Positions 37,230-49,301 are shown, counted from the stretch's first letter. The stretch is DNA of 64,000 nucleotides from Capitella teleta (GCA_000328365.1 KB294746.1:99666-163665), one strand, 5' to 3'. The notes: generated by a model not told the origin, from the letters alone. Numbers and translations: made by a program.

Positions 37230-38845
37230 TTTTTTAAGGAGGGTGGGATGGATACAAGGATGGCTTTATCGAATGCAACGCTGATGGCAGTGGGTGTCGT
37301 GTGTGGTCTGTGTTGAGGGAGAGGGCTGAGTGGGACCCTGACAAGGTAAAAGGCTATTTGTGTGGGATGTGCTTGGCACAGAAAGTGAAGGAGCTGAAGA
37401 GGGAGGTGACGAAACTGAAAGGAATGATCGAGCTAAATGAAACTATGAATGTGAACCATGATGATGTGAGGAGCTGTGATAATGATGTGAGGAACTGTGA
37501 TGATGATGTGAACTGTGGTGTATCCGGTGGCTCAAAGGATGAAAATTCGACATTGTTGAAGCGACCATCTGTTTCAAAACCGATCTCATTCAGTGAAATT
37601 GTGACTAATAGTGGCTTGAACAGTACAAAGGAGTCCAGGAAGGAGGAATAGAAAAAGGTGGCACGAAATGAGGTGCAGAAGAGCTGTGTGGAGGAGAGTA
37701 AGAAAAAAAGGTGATGGTGTTTGGGCTGAAGGAGCAGGACAGTATCAGTCAAAGAGAGCATGTGGCTAGATTTGGAATGTTTTGGAGGTGAAAGAGAGGC
37801 ATGTAATGGTGGAGACCTTCTCCAGGAGGGGAAATGAAATGAATGTGACACGACCAGTAATGGTGGAAGTGGAGATTGAAAAGGTGAAGTGGAAGATTTT
37901 GAAGAGAAAACAGGTGCTGGCGAGGAGCGAGTTTTTTCAGGGTTTTTTTATGCCAGGATCTGAGCAGGGATGGGAGGCAGCAGATGAAGGTGGAGCAAGA
38001 GGAGAGGAGACAAAAGATGCTGCAGGAGTTCAGAGAGAGGAAAGAAGAGAAGACAACAGTGAAGGAGGTGGAAAAAGTGACGACTCAGCCCCTCAAAAAC
38101 TCACTGAGACTCGAGGCTTAAGAGCCAGCTCAGCAGTAGTTGGTCAGATGCATTCAGGGGCAGGAAAAAGGAGTGGTAACGATAAAAAATGGGAAGAGGA
38201 TGTTGAAAGAAGAAGCACGAAGAAAAACATACGTTTGATAGTGCAGAATATCCGAAAGATATCCTGGATGATGAAGCAAAGAGAGTTGATCAAGTGTTTG
38301 GAGGAGAGAAGGTTTGATGTGTGCTGCATCCAGACCTTTGGGTGATGAGTTTGTGAAGCCTGGGAGGATGCTGAGATGGTATGACAACAACAAGGGACCC
38401 TCAAGGAGGACATGGAGGTGGTGTTTGCTTTTTAGTTAGGGGAGAGTTAAAAGTGACTGTGCTTGGCAATGGAGATGAATTCTTGGTGCTCTCTGTCTGG
38501 TGTGGTGATGGGTCAAAGTTGGTGATTGGAGGAGTGTACCAGCGGTGCGAGGGCATGGACCTCATCGGAAATGAGAGGAGATTGAAAGAGGTGGGGTGCT
38601 GCCTTGACAAGGCTGGCTCAAACGACCTTGTGGTGGTCGCAAGAGACTTTAATGCTTATGTGTGGACATTTGATGATCATAGAGCTATCTATTCGGAGGT
38701 GAGCTACATGAAGACCATAGGGAGGATCAGTGGTAAAGAACACAGGAAGAAGGCCCCAAGGGTAAAGAAGGAGCAGCTTGAGCTTTTCTATCCAAAAGTG
38801 GAGATGTTTTTAGTGTGGAGGAAACGACCAGTGTGCAGGGAGTGA
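37230..38845 (+). mobile_element. Degraded LINE: zinc-finger ORF1 and endonuclease
   Basis: The 5' part (37248-37651) encodes ECNADGSGCRVW, then YLCGMCLAQKVKELKREV, a cysteine-rich finger followed by a coiled coil, as in CR1-type LINE ORF1. From about 38239 the endonuclease begins (IRLIVQNIRKISW, LIKCLEERRFDVCCIQT). It changes frame near 38340 and continues as GGHGGGVCFLVRGELKV to the RDFNA catalytic block (about 38650). Several frame changes and stops separate the pieces, and the reverse transcriptase is missing; the remnant ends near 38845. Confidence 0.75.
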
Positions 38846-38879
38846 TGCAGTGTGGCTGAGAAGTTGACTGCTGAGGTGC

Positions 38880-40300
38880 CCCCACGTTAGACAGAATGCC
38901 GTCTGAATATTCTCATATACAGACAGAGGTATATATGTGTGTATAAAATTGGAAGTTGCATGAAACGATCATGAATTCAGCACTCAATTTCAGACGCTCA
39001 TGGAAAATTGTGTAATTTGGCAATTAAAAATGCTATCATCAGCCTCAAACTCACACAAACTAATTTTGGTATATTTTGCCACCTAATTAAATAATAAAAT
39101 ACACAAACCATATCCTCAGTTTATAAATAAAACCACTTGAATGCACGATTGAACAAATTATCAAATTCTATATGCAAATAAACCAGCTTTGGGAGGGGGA
39201 GAGGGGCCAAAGGGGGATCCTTCATTACTTCAATTGAAAAATGTCATTCAGATTGCTTAATTAGTCCTGCTAATTCCTGAAATGAAGTTTAATATTGGCA
39301 AAATAGAGTTGGTTTTTTTATTTATGCTGGGTGCCAAAAAGGCAAAAGGAAATCATCGCAGATCGCCACCTACATACCCGTTCATTGTGTTGTGGACTTT
39401 TTTTCAATAAAATGTATCTACCTATGCTGAATTAGGAATTTAGCAGGTTGTGGTTTTACTGTTATGTTAATGTTTTTATTTGAAATGGGATTATTTGAAG
39501 ATACTAACTACATTAAACACTCTCACTCTTCCCTTGATCAGGGTTGTCGGGCAAATATGAGAGCAAACACCTTCAACAACCTCCCTCAATCCACTCCGTG
39601 ACTCCGTCAGATGGAAATACTGTACACGTACCACATTTTCCTTGGTTGCTCTCTTTTTTCCACTGCCTGCAACAGTGCCCTGCAAGCCTGCCCTTAATAG
39701 GCAAAGTCTGGCGGTATTCAAGCTAAAATGCTGAGCACTGTCCACTTCTTGATTTCACCAAGAGAGCCATTAAGACCGTTATGTAACTGGGGATTCAGGA
39801 TGTTCATCGGTTACATCTTGTGGAACTACATGTTTTCCAAAACATACGAGTTCTTCCTTGTTTTCATTGCCAGCAGCAGTTCCTTGGGGTCAAGCTGGGC
39901 TTTCCTCCTCGTTTTTTGACACTTCTTCATGATCCTCCCTCTGCTGCTCTATGTGAGGCGTGAAAGACTGTAGGCCTACATTTCACCTTTAGAAATAAAA
40001 TTGTCCACCACTATTTCATGTTTGTATTCACTTCTTTTTTCTTTTCTTTTTTTCTTGGGGGGGGGGGCTTTTCATACCTAGTCCCCTGAATGACTACTTA
40101 AGAATAGCCTTCAAACAAGCCAGTACAAGAGCGCAGTCTGAATCATGTAATCAGAACTGGCACAGATGAAAACAAACAGATGGACAATGATACAGATACA
40201 CAAGTATCACACAAAGAATATTTCCTGAAACGTTGGCAAAGATGATGACTAAAAATGCAAACAACTTAATGGTGAAGATGACCAAAGACGTTATGAATAC
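38880..40300. other. Intergenic, no gene recognised
   Basis: Opposed short ORFs overlap at 39491-39745. A minus-strand 30-codon Lys-rich ORF lies within 39828-39940. None resembles a known family. Confidence 0.35.
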
Positions 40301-40309
40301 TAAACGTGA

Positions 40310-40525
40310 TGTTTGAGACAAAAACCCTAATGACCAGGATGAGCAGGAGGGCCATGATAACCATAATGCCCATGATTCCCCCAATGACCCCAATGATCAT
40401 GATGACTCTGATGGCCACGATTACCCTGATGACTGTGATACCCATGTTGACCGTGATGGCTATAATGATCCTGATGACTTGGGTGGCCATGATTACGGTG
40501 ATGACCATGTTGACTCCTGAGATGA
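40310..40525 (+). repeat. Imperfect GAT/CAT-phased tandem repeat, possible His/Asp-rich coding
   Basis: A short-period degenerate repeat built from GATGAC, CATGAT and GACCAT. All three plus frames and one minus frame read far without stops. One plus frame, ending at a TGA near 40520, gives an Asp/His/Asn-rich peptide (DHDDSDGHDYPDD); another (40306-40566) is Met/Thr/Ile-rich. There is no start, signal or family match to choose between them, so coding is unproven. Confidence 0.4.
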
Positions 40526-40599
40526 GAGTCTTGATGAGAAACCTAGTTGTGCCAAGATATTGCTAATTCAATAAATGTTTGTTTGAATGCATTCTGAAT

Positions 40600-41825
40600 T
40601 TTATATGTGTATTATTTTACAGAATAACTCCTGACTAGTGACCCAATACACTGATACATTAATAATTTTTTCACTTGCATGTATCAATTTTGTTTTGTTA
40701 TGTTTTTTTTTTCGGTTGTTTACAAACTGTAACACACATGTTGTGAAATAAATGATATGTATAATACCCCAATGCACCAATACAATATTACTTGAAAACA
40801 TAACCCAGATTTGAATAGACATGTAAGTGGACTGAAACAATATAAACATAATAAATATCATTAAGCAACTTGATGCAAAACAAAATTTTAGTTAGAGAAC
40901 TGAGTATTTTAACTTAAATATGGGAGGTATGTTAATATTACATGGGTGCTTCTAACTACTTTACGTGATGTTTCATTACAGCATATTTAATTATGATTAT
41001 GTAAAATCTGCTTATGTGTGTGGGTCTTCGAGTAAAGCGTGCACGGGATTGCTTTCATCTCCTAAGAGGCAATCAGTGATACCCCAGCAAACATGTTGAA
41101 ACTGGTCGATTTCGGCTGGAAGTAGGACAAGAGCAACAGTAACGTACGCTGGCTGCTCCGCTCTTGTCTGCTATTTACATTTCTTCATCAAATAAGATAA
41201 TGTTTGATTGAGAACGATTGGCAAACAAGGTCATCAACCCAGCGGTCTTGACCTCCCTCCTTCCCTCCTCAGCAGCTACACGATGCGTGAAGCCGCGACA
41301 CAGTGATCTGTGCGAACACTGCACAACACCACTCTCCTGGCTCTTCAGATGCGAGATCACAGAGATGCGGTGTGTATTCCCCGGGTAGCCATTAGACTCA
41401 GGTGTGAGTAATCGATCATTCTATTGTCATTATACAGTGTTACAGATGAACATTACACTTGCTTTTCTAGCAACCAGTCCTATCTTAGAAACGCAACACA
41501 CTCCCATGTATAAAATTGTACAAGAAACACACGAAACGCGAACGATCCCCTCTTCTCCTTCAAGTATGAAATATTACAATGTCATATTACATCAAAATGA
41601 ATATGGAAAGCCTGTCGTGTTACTGTAAAACTAAAGTGTGCATGCGTTTCATTAAAAAAAATGAGATAATTAAGTTCAACAGTTGCAACAGTTGCATGTT
41701 GATTGAAAGGGATGCACATGCAGAGTGACCTGCTCGAAACCAACATGTGCATTGAAGGAAGATAGATATAAATAATTAATTATCAATATAGACGGCTTTA
41801 CTGACAACCTATTGGGTGGCGAATT
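40600..41825. other. Intergenic, no gene recognised
   Basis: AT-rich, with a less AT-rich block at 41030-41400. No gene or readable element. Confidence 0.35.
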
Positions 41826-42151
41826 GTTTTTTTTTTTTTTTTAATTATCTTTGTGACTTTAATATTTTCAAGAACTGTCACCTGAGCAAACTTTTCACTA
41901 TTTACCCCTTTGATTTTAATCCGAGCGTGAGATTGCAGAATGGTATACCTTTTTATATATGTGTTACTTTCACCAGATCAGGCCGGTTTTACTCTACTTC
42001 TTTTAGTCATGTTGCATCTTGTTTATGGAACCAATTACCCTCTTACAATCGTGCTACACAATCTTTTTCTGTTTTTAAAAATCTTTTTATAGGGTGCTAT
42101 TCACATGTTGCATCACTCTTGTTTTATCAGCCAACAAAATTTATGCTTTAT
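41826..42151 (+). mobile_element. LINE 3'-end fragment
   Basis: Translation in one frame gives FYSTSFSHVASCLWNQLPSY, then SFSVFKNLFIG, matching the conserved C-terminal pattern of CR1/L2-type ORF2 (S-F-x-x-x-x-x-x-LWN-x-LP). It ends at the TTAA where the piggyBac-like element is inserted. Confidence 0.6.
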
Positions 42152-42155
42152 TTAA

Positions 42156-42846
42156 AGGGAGGGAGAACTGGTTAAAAATGGACTTTGAGTCGTTATTTGA
42201 TGCACCAAAAATGATTCCTATGCCTGGCCCACACAAGGAATATCATCCCTAACGATTTCGCGGGAGATATATTGCTAATTAGGCGTGACGTCAGGAGCTG
42301 TGATGAAACACCGAGTTCCCCATCTTTTACAATGGGCCTCGTCATATCAGCGTGTCCTGCGACCAAACCCCTAGATATTTTTTTTTTCTTTTCGGAAATA
42401 GATAGAATAATCATTTTGCCACCAGTCAGGTGCAAACAAAAAATATTTTTCGCTATTTTTCTTATTTTAACAAGCGATTTTCTAGGACACCTACCATGTT
42501 TCTCATCCTGAAACAGTAAAAAGGTCAACCAGAGTGCACCACGCATGCGTTTTCGTTTCGTAAACAACAAAGATGTCTTTTTATGGCGAAGATGATCTGC
42601 TCTGATTGGCTGAAATCGATAGCTTCACGAGGGGAACGGGACCAATCACGGCAAGCCATCAGCTGACGTTTGCCTCCTATACTTCGTAATGGAAGCCATT
42701 CTTCCATAGGCCCAATGCTAACCCCGATATTCGGAATGCATTATTTCCTTACGCTTGCATCCAGGGATTGTGTTTTTGGCACGGAATGCTATCAATTGGT
42801 GCTATGAGTCAATAGAACATCACTTAAAATTCAGTTCCCCATCCCT
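42156..42846. mobile_element. piggyBac-like non-autonomous element (TTAA-flanked)
   Basis: Ends AGGGAGGGAGAACTG and, mirrored, AGGGATGGGGAACTG, with TTAA directly outside each (42152-42155 and 42847-42850). TTAA targets are the signature of the piggyBac superfamily. The subterminal sequence also mirrors loosely. At 691 bp with no transposase ORF it is a MITE. Confidence 0.7.
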
Positions 42847-42850
42847 TTAA

Positions 42851-43225
42851 TGTGTACCATGCCATAGCATTTTTGAGCACTTCTTTACACTTCATAAAAA
42901 CAAAAAAATAAAAACATTTTTTTTTTATTCATCGTTCATAATAATAATAATAATAATGACTTCTTCAATTATCATTATAATTATTTGCATTCACTAAAAC
43001 TGCTAATTGACTCAGTTTGTCCTAATCATATACAACATTCATAGTGCAATGTTCAACATATCAAAACATATATGCAAGCAAGCGTTAGCGCTAAAAGTAA
43101 ATAAGAACTCACGTTTGCTCCCAGATTTAACAAGCCACACATAACATGAGGAATTTAACGTGCAAAAGTTATAATTCGTGCAGCTCATGAATGCAACAAA
43201 AATCCTGAAATGTAAAATTTACGAA
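42851..43225. other. AT-rich spacer
   Basis: Contains a short (AAT)n run at 42940-42956. No gene seen. Confidence 0.35.
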
Positions 43226-43500
43226 TTTATTTCGAGCCCTGGGGACATCATAGGATTTGGTTATCGTTCAATCTCAAAATTACCACACTAGTACTACATG
43301 TAGAGAGTAGTGATTATACATAAGTATAGGATGATATAGCACCCATTGCCAAGCCACTTCAAGCCACTGCTAGCCGCCGATCACAATGCTGAGCCGATTT
43401 ATCTGATTTGTGGAGCGACTTAAGCAGCTAGCCGGTCATTTTTACAACAGCCAGTCGATTCTGGCTAATTACAATCTGCTATAGGGTCTATCAACCAGTG
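43226..43500. repeat. Dispersed repeat, copy B
   Basis: Second copy of the repeat at 4421-4690, starting ATTTCGAGCCCTGG and running through GGACATCATAGGATTTGG, CACACTAGTA, GCTAGCCGCCGATCACAATG and GGCTAATTACAATCTGC. It lacks the long right-hand extension of copy C. Confidence 0.75.
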
Positions 43501-43887
43501 ACAAGACTTACAACCACTAGCTTGGAACGTGTTGACTGACCGTCTTGCCGTTTTTAATATGAGGTAAACAATCAAACTATAATATAAGATAGAACTTTTT
43601 TAATCTTACTAAACCATTGCAATGCTTTCAGAATTTTTCCTTAATTTTTATTTCAAAGCTTGGCATTTTACGCTTCAAATACCAACGATATTGAAACACC
43701 CCAAGGTTAATTGGTTACTAAAAATATCTTTCATTTGACTTTTTTAAAGGCGAATTCACAGTTGGACTCATTCGAGTGTAACATATGGTAGCAGTATACT
43801 TGAAAACTTAAACGTATATGTCTTGAATTTGAGATCATTAATATATTGAATGACTTAAAGAACAGGCTGAAAACTTGATCAAGGAAT

Positions 43888-45414
43888 ATGGAGATATACT
43901 GGATGACTGTGGTGTACTCACTCGTTGCAATCGCCTTGTCTGCAATCTGGATTTGGAAAGGAAGAAAACCAACTTCAATGAAGTGCTTACCCCACTACAG
44001 AGGTTGGCCTGTTTTTAGGAACTTGTTCCAGGTGAGGAGAGAGCGACCTGAGTTGACCTTCTCAGAGTGGACTAAAGATCTTGGACCAGTGTTTTCTGTG
44101 AAGCTGTTTCACAGTCAATTTGTTGTGCTCAGCTCATTTGAGGCCATTTACGAAGCTCTAGTGACAAAAGGCAACAGCTTTTCAGGGAAACCTACCAAGA
44201 ATGCCTTCAGAGCAGAAGTAATGACTGATCAATTCTCAAACATTGTACGCTTGCAAGCAAACCAAACGTGGAAGAAACTTAGATTGATTTGTCACAAGAA
44301 GATCAAAATATACGACACAGGAATGAAGCGTATAGAAGCCATCAGCATGAATATGATTCAGTTCCTCGTAGAAGAATTCAAGGGCACAAACCAAACGTCT
44401 TTCAACCCCAAGGATGTCATCTACAATACTGTCATGAACACCATGATGGCCTTACTGCTGGGAAAGACCTTCAGCAAAGATGAAGAGCTCTTTAAGAAAG
44501 TGATGGAATTTGAGCAAACATTAATCCGAGCACTCTCACCTTCAGGCCGAGGTACAGAGCTGGATGTGTTTCCATGGCTGCGATTCTTTGGCAACAAGAC
44601 TTACAAAACCCTCAAACGCTTGGTAGAACTGAAGAAACAGATTTGGGAGATGGTGATGGAGGAAGCATCTCGTCAAGATCTGTTGCTAAAAGAGGGTGAA
44701 GATGATGTACGACTGATGTCTGCTTTGAAAGACGCCCTGTCAGAAGAAGGCTCTGGCCTCACAGAAAAACACCTTCGCTCTGTAATCACGATTGACATTG
44801 TTTTAGCAGGCACTGCAACCACTTCAAACTTACTCTACTTGTTCTTGAATATCATCAGTCGTCATCGAGCAGTTCAAATGAAGTTGCAAGAAGAAGTTGA
44901 TCGCATCATTGGATCTGATAGGACAGTGTGCCTCACAGACAAAGGGGACATGCCGTACACACAAGCTACCCAATTTGAACTGCTAAGGTATTCATCAGTG
45001 ACACCCCTAGCTATGCATCAGTCATCATTTGAAGATACTGTCATCCAAGGCAAGACAGTGCCTGCTGGCTCCACCGTCCTTTTGAACTTATATCACATGC
45101 ACCACGATGAAGACTTCTGGGAGAATCCTTTTGAGTTCCAACCTGAGAGGTTTCTCAGTGACGATGGTGGACTCATTTCAGCCTCACACCCTAATCGTTG
45201 CCATCTGATGCCATTTGGTGCGGGTCCAAGAGTCTGCCTTGGGGAGGCTCTGGCAAAGAGCAGGCTGTTCCTAGTGATTGCCTCACTGATGCAGAAGTTT
45301 GATATTCTTCCAGGAGAAGTATCAGCTCCATGTGATCCAAGATTGCTGGAGCATGGTATGGTCCTTTCATCTGCTCCATTTCAAATCGTTGCAAAAGAAC
45401 GACTTTTAAACTAA
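43888..45414 (+). CDS. Cytochrome P450, clan 2 (CYP1/2/17/21-like), single exon
   Basis: A haem-thiolate monooxygenase, probably anchored in the endoplasmic reticulum. The 508-codon ORF has no intron. Order: N-terminal membrane segment (about 6-24), then a basic stretch and the GWPVFRNLF hinge region, C-helix WKKLRLICHKKI, I-helix AGTATT (307-312), K-helix ELLR (E364, R367), PERF (419-422) and the haem loop FGAGPRVCLG (443-452) with Cys450 as haem ligand. All invariant residues are present, but the acidic residue usual in the I-helix AGx(D/E)T motif is Ala310. The length is normal for the family. The substrate cannot be told. A broken partial copy follows at 46484, implying a past tandem duplication. 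The neighbouring genes are full of introns, so this gene is an exception. Confidence 0.93.
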   Translation: MEIYWMTVVYSLVAIALSAIWIWKGRKPTSMKCLPHYRGWPVFRNLFQVRRERPELTFSEWTKDLGPVFSVKLFHSQFVVLSSFEAIYEALVTKGNSFSGKPTKNAFRAEVMTDQFSNIVRLQANQTWKKLRLICHKKIKIYDTGMKRIEAISMNMIQFLVEEFKGTNQTSFNPKDVIYNTVMNTMMALLLGKTFSKDEELFKKVMEFEQTLIRALSPSGRGTELDVFPWLRFFGNKTYKTLKRLVELKKQIWEMVMEEASRQDLLLKEGEDDVRLMSALKDALSEEGSGLTEKHLRSVITIDIVLAGTATTSNLLYLFLNIISRHRAVQMKLQEEVDRIIGSDRTVCLTDKGDMPYTQATQFELLRYSSVTPLAMHQSSFEDTVIQGKTVPAGSTVLLNLYHMHHDEDFWENPFEFQPERFLSDDGGLISASHPNRCHLMPFGAGPRVCLGEALAKSRLFLVIASLMQKFDILPGEVSAPCDPRLLEHGMVLSSAPFQIVAKERLLN

Positions 45415-45560
45415 CAAAACCGGGTTTGCTAAGACCTTATTCAAATAATCCTTATAGCAATTTTAATTGATATATACAAACTTAAGAGTTGTAATTTGTT
45501 CTGTTTGCTGTTGTGAATATTATTAGTAACCAGACCACAAGTATCTAATAGATGTGAATA

Positions 45561-46433
45561 CAGTAAAACCTCGATGTGTCGAACGTCCGTCCCTCGAATG
45601 TCTCCCTGTGTCGAAGTGTTTTCGAAGTCCCGACGATTCTCCTATACTTTACTATTAGCATTAACATCCGTCCCTCGGTTGTCTCATTCTCGAATTTATC
45701 CTTGTGTCGAAGTGTTTTCTGTGTCCCCGAGACATATTTTCGATCTGTAGCTCGAAGTCGAAAAATTCGATGAGCATATTTCTCAGTTTGGTAACTTCAA
45801 AAAGAGAGTGAGAGAGAGAGTCAGTTGTTTACAAATCATCAAAACATCTCGCCGCCACAAAGCAGTCAACAGCCTTTATCTCTCCTCTGTTTAAGCCGCG
45901 ACCAGAGCTTTGATTGGTTGACTCCAAAGATCAACGAACCGTGGATCTCAACTAAGCTATAAGGCATTGTTGTTGGTGTATTTGTGATGATCCTTGATGA
46001 ATGACCGACAAAAGACCGCGACCAGAGCTTGGCTGACTCCTAAAATCAATAGACCATGGATTTCGACTAAAGCATTGTTGTTGGTGTATTTGTGATGATA
46101 TTTAATGAATTGTTGACAAAAGACCGCGCGCATTCGAAGCTTGAGTTAATTAAAGAAATCCAGCCTTAGATCTACACGTTGATAACTATTTGTTAATTCA
46201 AAGTTCCACTCTCAATTTCTCTTAATCATTTCTCGTAAGTCATGAGATCACCATTCATAGTTTATGAGTTCATAATGCATGCATTTAATCATAACGTCAG
46301 AGCACGGTTTGGAATCATAACGGTCATATCATAACAGTCATATCATAACGGTCCTCGATCTGTCCGTCGAAGTATCCTTGAGTCAAAGTATTTGAGCTAA
46401 CCCCATGAACTTCGACACATCGAGGTTTTACTG
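45561..46433. mobile_element. Tigger/pogo-like non-autonomous element
   Basis: An 873-bp element with perfect 23-bp inverted ends beginning CAGTAAAACCTCGATGTGTC and TA duplications at 45559-45560 and 46434-46435. The left end holds two degraded copies of CCGTCCCTCG with TGTGTCGAAGTGTTTT. The middle carries a tandem duplication of about 120 bases (45897-46012 and 46016-46130; GACCGCGACCAGAGCTT, GTTGTTGGTGTATTTGTGAT). No transposase. It sits between the P450 and its broken copy. Confidence 0.8.
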
Positions 46434-46483
46434 TAGTTTTATTTCTATTACTAACATTTTACATTTGATTGCTAACAATACTG

Positions 46484-46665
46484 AGTTGGCCTTCTTAGAA
46501 TGGACTAAATATTTTGCATCAGCAGTTTCTGTAAAGCTCCTTTTCAGTCAATTTGTGGTGCTCAGCTCATTAGAGGCCAAATAGGAAGCACTAATGATGA
46601 AAGGCAACAGCTTCTCAGGGAAACCTACGAAGAATGCCTTCAGAGGAAAAATAATCTCTAAATTA
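46484..46665 (+). pseudogene. Partial P450 duplicate
   Basis: Closely matches 44049-44226 of the P450 gene, residues about 54-112: GAGTTGGCCTTCTTAGAATG, CAATTTGTGGTGCTCAGCTC, GGCAACAGCTTCTCAGGG, AAGAATGCCTTCAGAG. A TAG interrupts the reading frame (in 'gccaaatagg', about 46578) and part of the KDLGP segment is altered. Only this piece is recognisable. Confidence 0.85.
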
Positions 46666-47555
46666 ACAGCTTGGTATTAGGAGTATACTTTTAGATCAAA
46701 GTCTTGAGCTTGAAACTGAGAATCTTTGTGAATATCACCCCTGGAATAATAATTGTCATCAGGAAAAAAAAAAGTTTTCTATAATATAATCTCTGAATGA
46801 GGGAATCATTTACTTATTACATTTACTTATCAATCAATTCCTTTCAATTGAAATTGTGAATAAAATAGTTTAAATTTAATTTGTTTCCTTTCATTATCGT
46901 CTTGGACCAAAAGAAACAAGGGCGTATTTGCATCACATGTGGGTCTTGAATTTTTATGTTTTTTTTCTTTTTTTAATCAAAGGATATTACTATTGCTTTT
47001 TTTTATTTGTCTTAAGCATTGGGTCAACTGTTCATTACCTTTAGCTGCATGTCTAACACGTTTTTTAAGACGGCTTGGTGCACACATTGGCGCTTCATTA
47101 CGAGAACTAAACAAACCAATTTTCTGACCCAGTAACTTTTACGATTTGCAAGGTTCTTATGTTCCTTTCAGTACTAATCCTGTTGTCAACTTGCTCACTT
47201 TCCATTGTCATTCAATAATAGCCAATAACGAAACAAGCATCATGTTCATCTTGACTACGAACTACAAGGTTAAGATCCAATACTCTTTAACATTACAACT
47301 TCTATTATTTTGGTGGTGTAAGATTTGTGGATCTGTTTTTCATTGCTTTCTATGTGTTTTTTTTTCTTCTTGGTCTCTCCCTACAATCAGCTTTGAGAAC
47401 CAAACGTTGTTCTTTCTTCTGCCTTTTCCTCGAAAATTCCCCCTTTCTAGTTTTTAAGCACTGGTTCAACTTATGTTTAAAATAAGTGTATCTCATCGAT
47501 ACAAATAGATATTATGAAAAATAATAATTATGTTAATTGCCACAAAAACAACAGA
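46666..47555. other. Intergenic, no gene recognised
   Basis: AT-rich. ORFs at 46939-47127 and 47146-47457 are hydrophobic or low-complexity and have no family resemblance. Confidence 0.35.
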
Positions 47556-47815
47556 CAACAAACAACAGTAGTACAAACCATATGCTTCCCAATCTGGTCA
47601 CTCAAACTTTTCACTTAACCCCTATGATTCATGGTAGAAATACAAGAGCAAGTTTAAATTGTAAAGTTATCCAACACAATTGTCGAACAGCCCTAAGCCA
47701 AAAAAAAAAAAAAAAACTCTACATAATAGTATGTCATTTATTTATAATTCATTTCTTCAACCATTATCACTTTAAAATATTGATTCCATTGGCAATTTCA
47801 AAAGAACTGTAAAAA
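47556..47815 (+). mobile_element. LINE ORF2 C-terminal fragment
   Basis: Reads VTQTFHLTPMIHGRNTRAS, then in another frame GNFKRTVKNILI, resembling the terminal part of CR1-type ORF2 (R-x-N-T-R..., then SFKRxLK). An A-run and frame change interrupt it. Confidence 0.4.
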
Positions 47816-48068
47816 ACATCTTAATTGCAAAATATGTTTAATCTTTTCTTATCTTTTTTCTTTTTTTTCATTTTTTCTTTTTCAATTTTCTATCGTTTAC
47901 TAATTTATATATTTTTTTTAATTCGTGAAAAACACATGTACATGAAGCAGGCAAAGCCTATAAAAACACATTCAGAGAAAATATATAAATATATTAAAGA
48001 AAAGATATTCATTATATATAAAATAACACTCAGGCGATAAAATATTATGATAAAAAATATATAAATTA

Positions 48069-49301
48069 TCACGTGTGATAAAACCCGTTGCAACGGCAAA
48101 TAAATGTTAAAGAACAAGTATTATTTATATCATAAATTTGAAGTTTTGTAAAATAGAATTTCATCAACTTTGATTTAAAACTTGGCGAAGAATAAGAACT
48201 GCGTAACTCTGCAGGAAGGAAGTTCCACAAATGTGGCAGACAATTAAAATAAAAAGATTTAAAATGCTCAGTTCTAGAAAAATTATCACTAAAAGTCAAT
48301 CCATGGTTAGAAGAACGGAGGTTAAAATTGCTCGGAGTAACATTAAAATTAAAATTGACACAATCACTGAAATTGACATTAAAACAATCATTTATATATC
48401 TAAAAATAAACAAGATATCGGCTACTTCTCTACGGTAAGACAGTGGTAAAATATTTAATGTTAGACATCTCTACTTATACGTAAGATCATTATGTAAAAT
48501 GTATCGTGTAAAACCACATTGAACTGATTCAACAAATAAAATATCCCTTTTGGAACATGGTGACCAGACCTGAGAGCAATATTCTAAAATAGGACAAACG
48601 AGCGTTTTAAATAATAACATTTTCACATTTTGTGGGGCTTTAAAACCAATGGAGCGCTTGATCATTCCACAAACACAATTTGATTTTAAAACAATAGCTT
48701 TGATGTGGGAGTTAAAACAAAGTTTATGGTTAAAAATCACTCCTAGGTCTTTAAAAGTTCCTACTGATTCTAAAACATGTCCATCGAGATTATAAGCAAA
48801 TAAAATAGGGTTCTGAGAGCGAGTAATTCTTAAAAGTTCGCATTTAGAGGCATTAAATGTCATGCTCCACTTATTGCTCCACCTGAGCAGGTTATATAAA
48901 TCTTCTTGTAGTTTAAAACAATCATTAGTAGAACTTATTTCCATAAAAATTTTGCTGTCATCTGCAAACAGGGCCGCAGTTGAATGACTTAAAACCTATG
49001 GCATATCGTTAATAAAGAGTAAAAACAAAAGCGATCCGAGAATTGACCCTTGCGGAACACCTGATGTAACTTTACTCCATCGAGATTGGATACCTTCGAT
49101 GACAACACTTTGCTTGCGCTCTGATAAATAATTATAGAACCAATTAAGAAGTAACTTGGAGAAATTAAATTCATGCTGTAATTTGTACAGGAGTTTATCA
49201 TGTGAAACACGATCGAAAGCTTTGCTAAAATCCAAAAACAACATGTCGACTTGGCCTCCATTATCTAAAATCTGACTAACAGTATGGTAAACTTTTAACA
49301 A
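48069..49301 (-). mobile_element. 5'-truncated CR1-like LINE
   Basis: Minus-strand frames read through a reverse transcriptase: DMLFLDFSKAFDRVSHDKLL (49261 downward), SGVPQGSILGSLLFLLFIND, then ALFADDSKIF with the catalytic FADD (about 48960), the thumb (KDLGVIFNHKL, ILEYCSQVWSP), and the terminal SFYFNCLPHLWNFLPAELR block. A stop after INDMP separates the palm pieces and there are other breaks, so it is inactive. The upstream endonuclease is missing. Confidence 0.85.
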
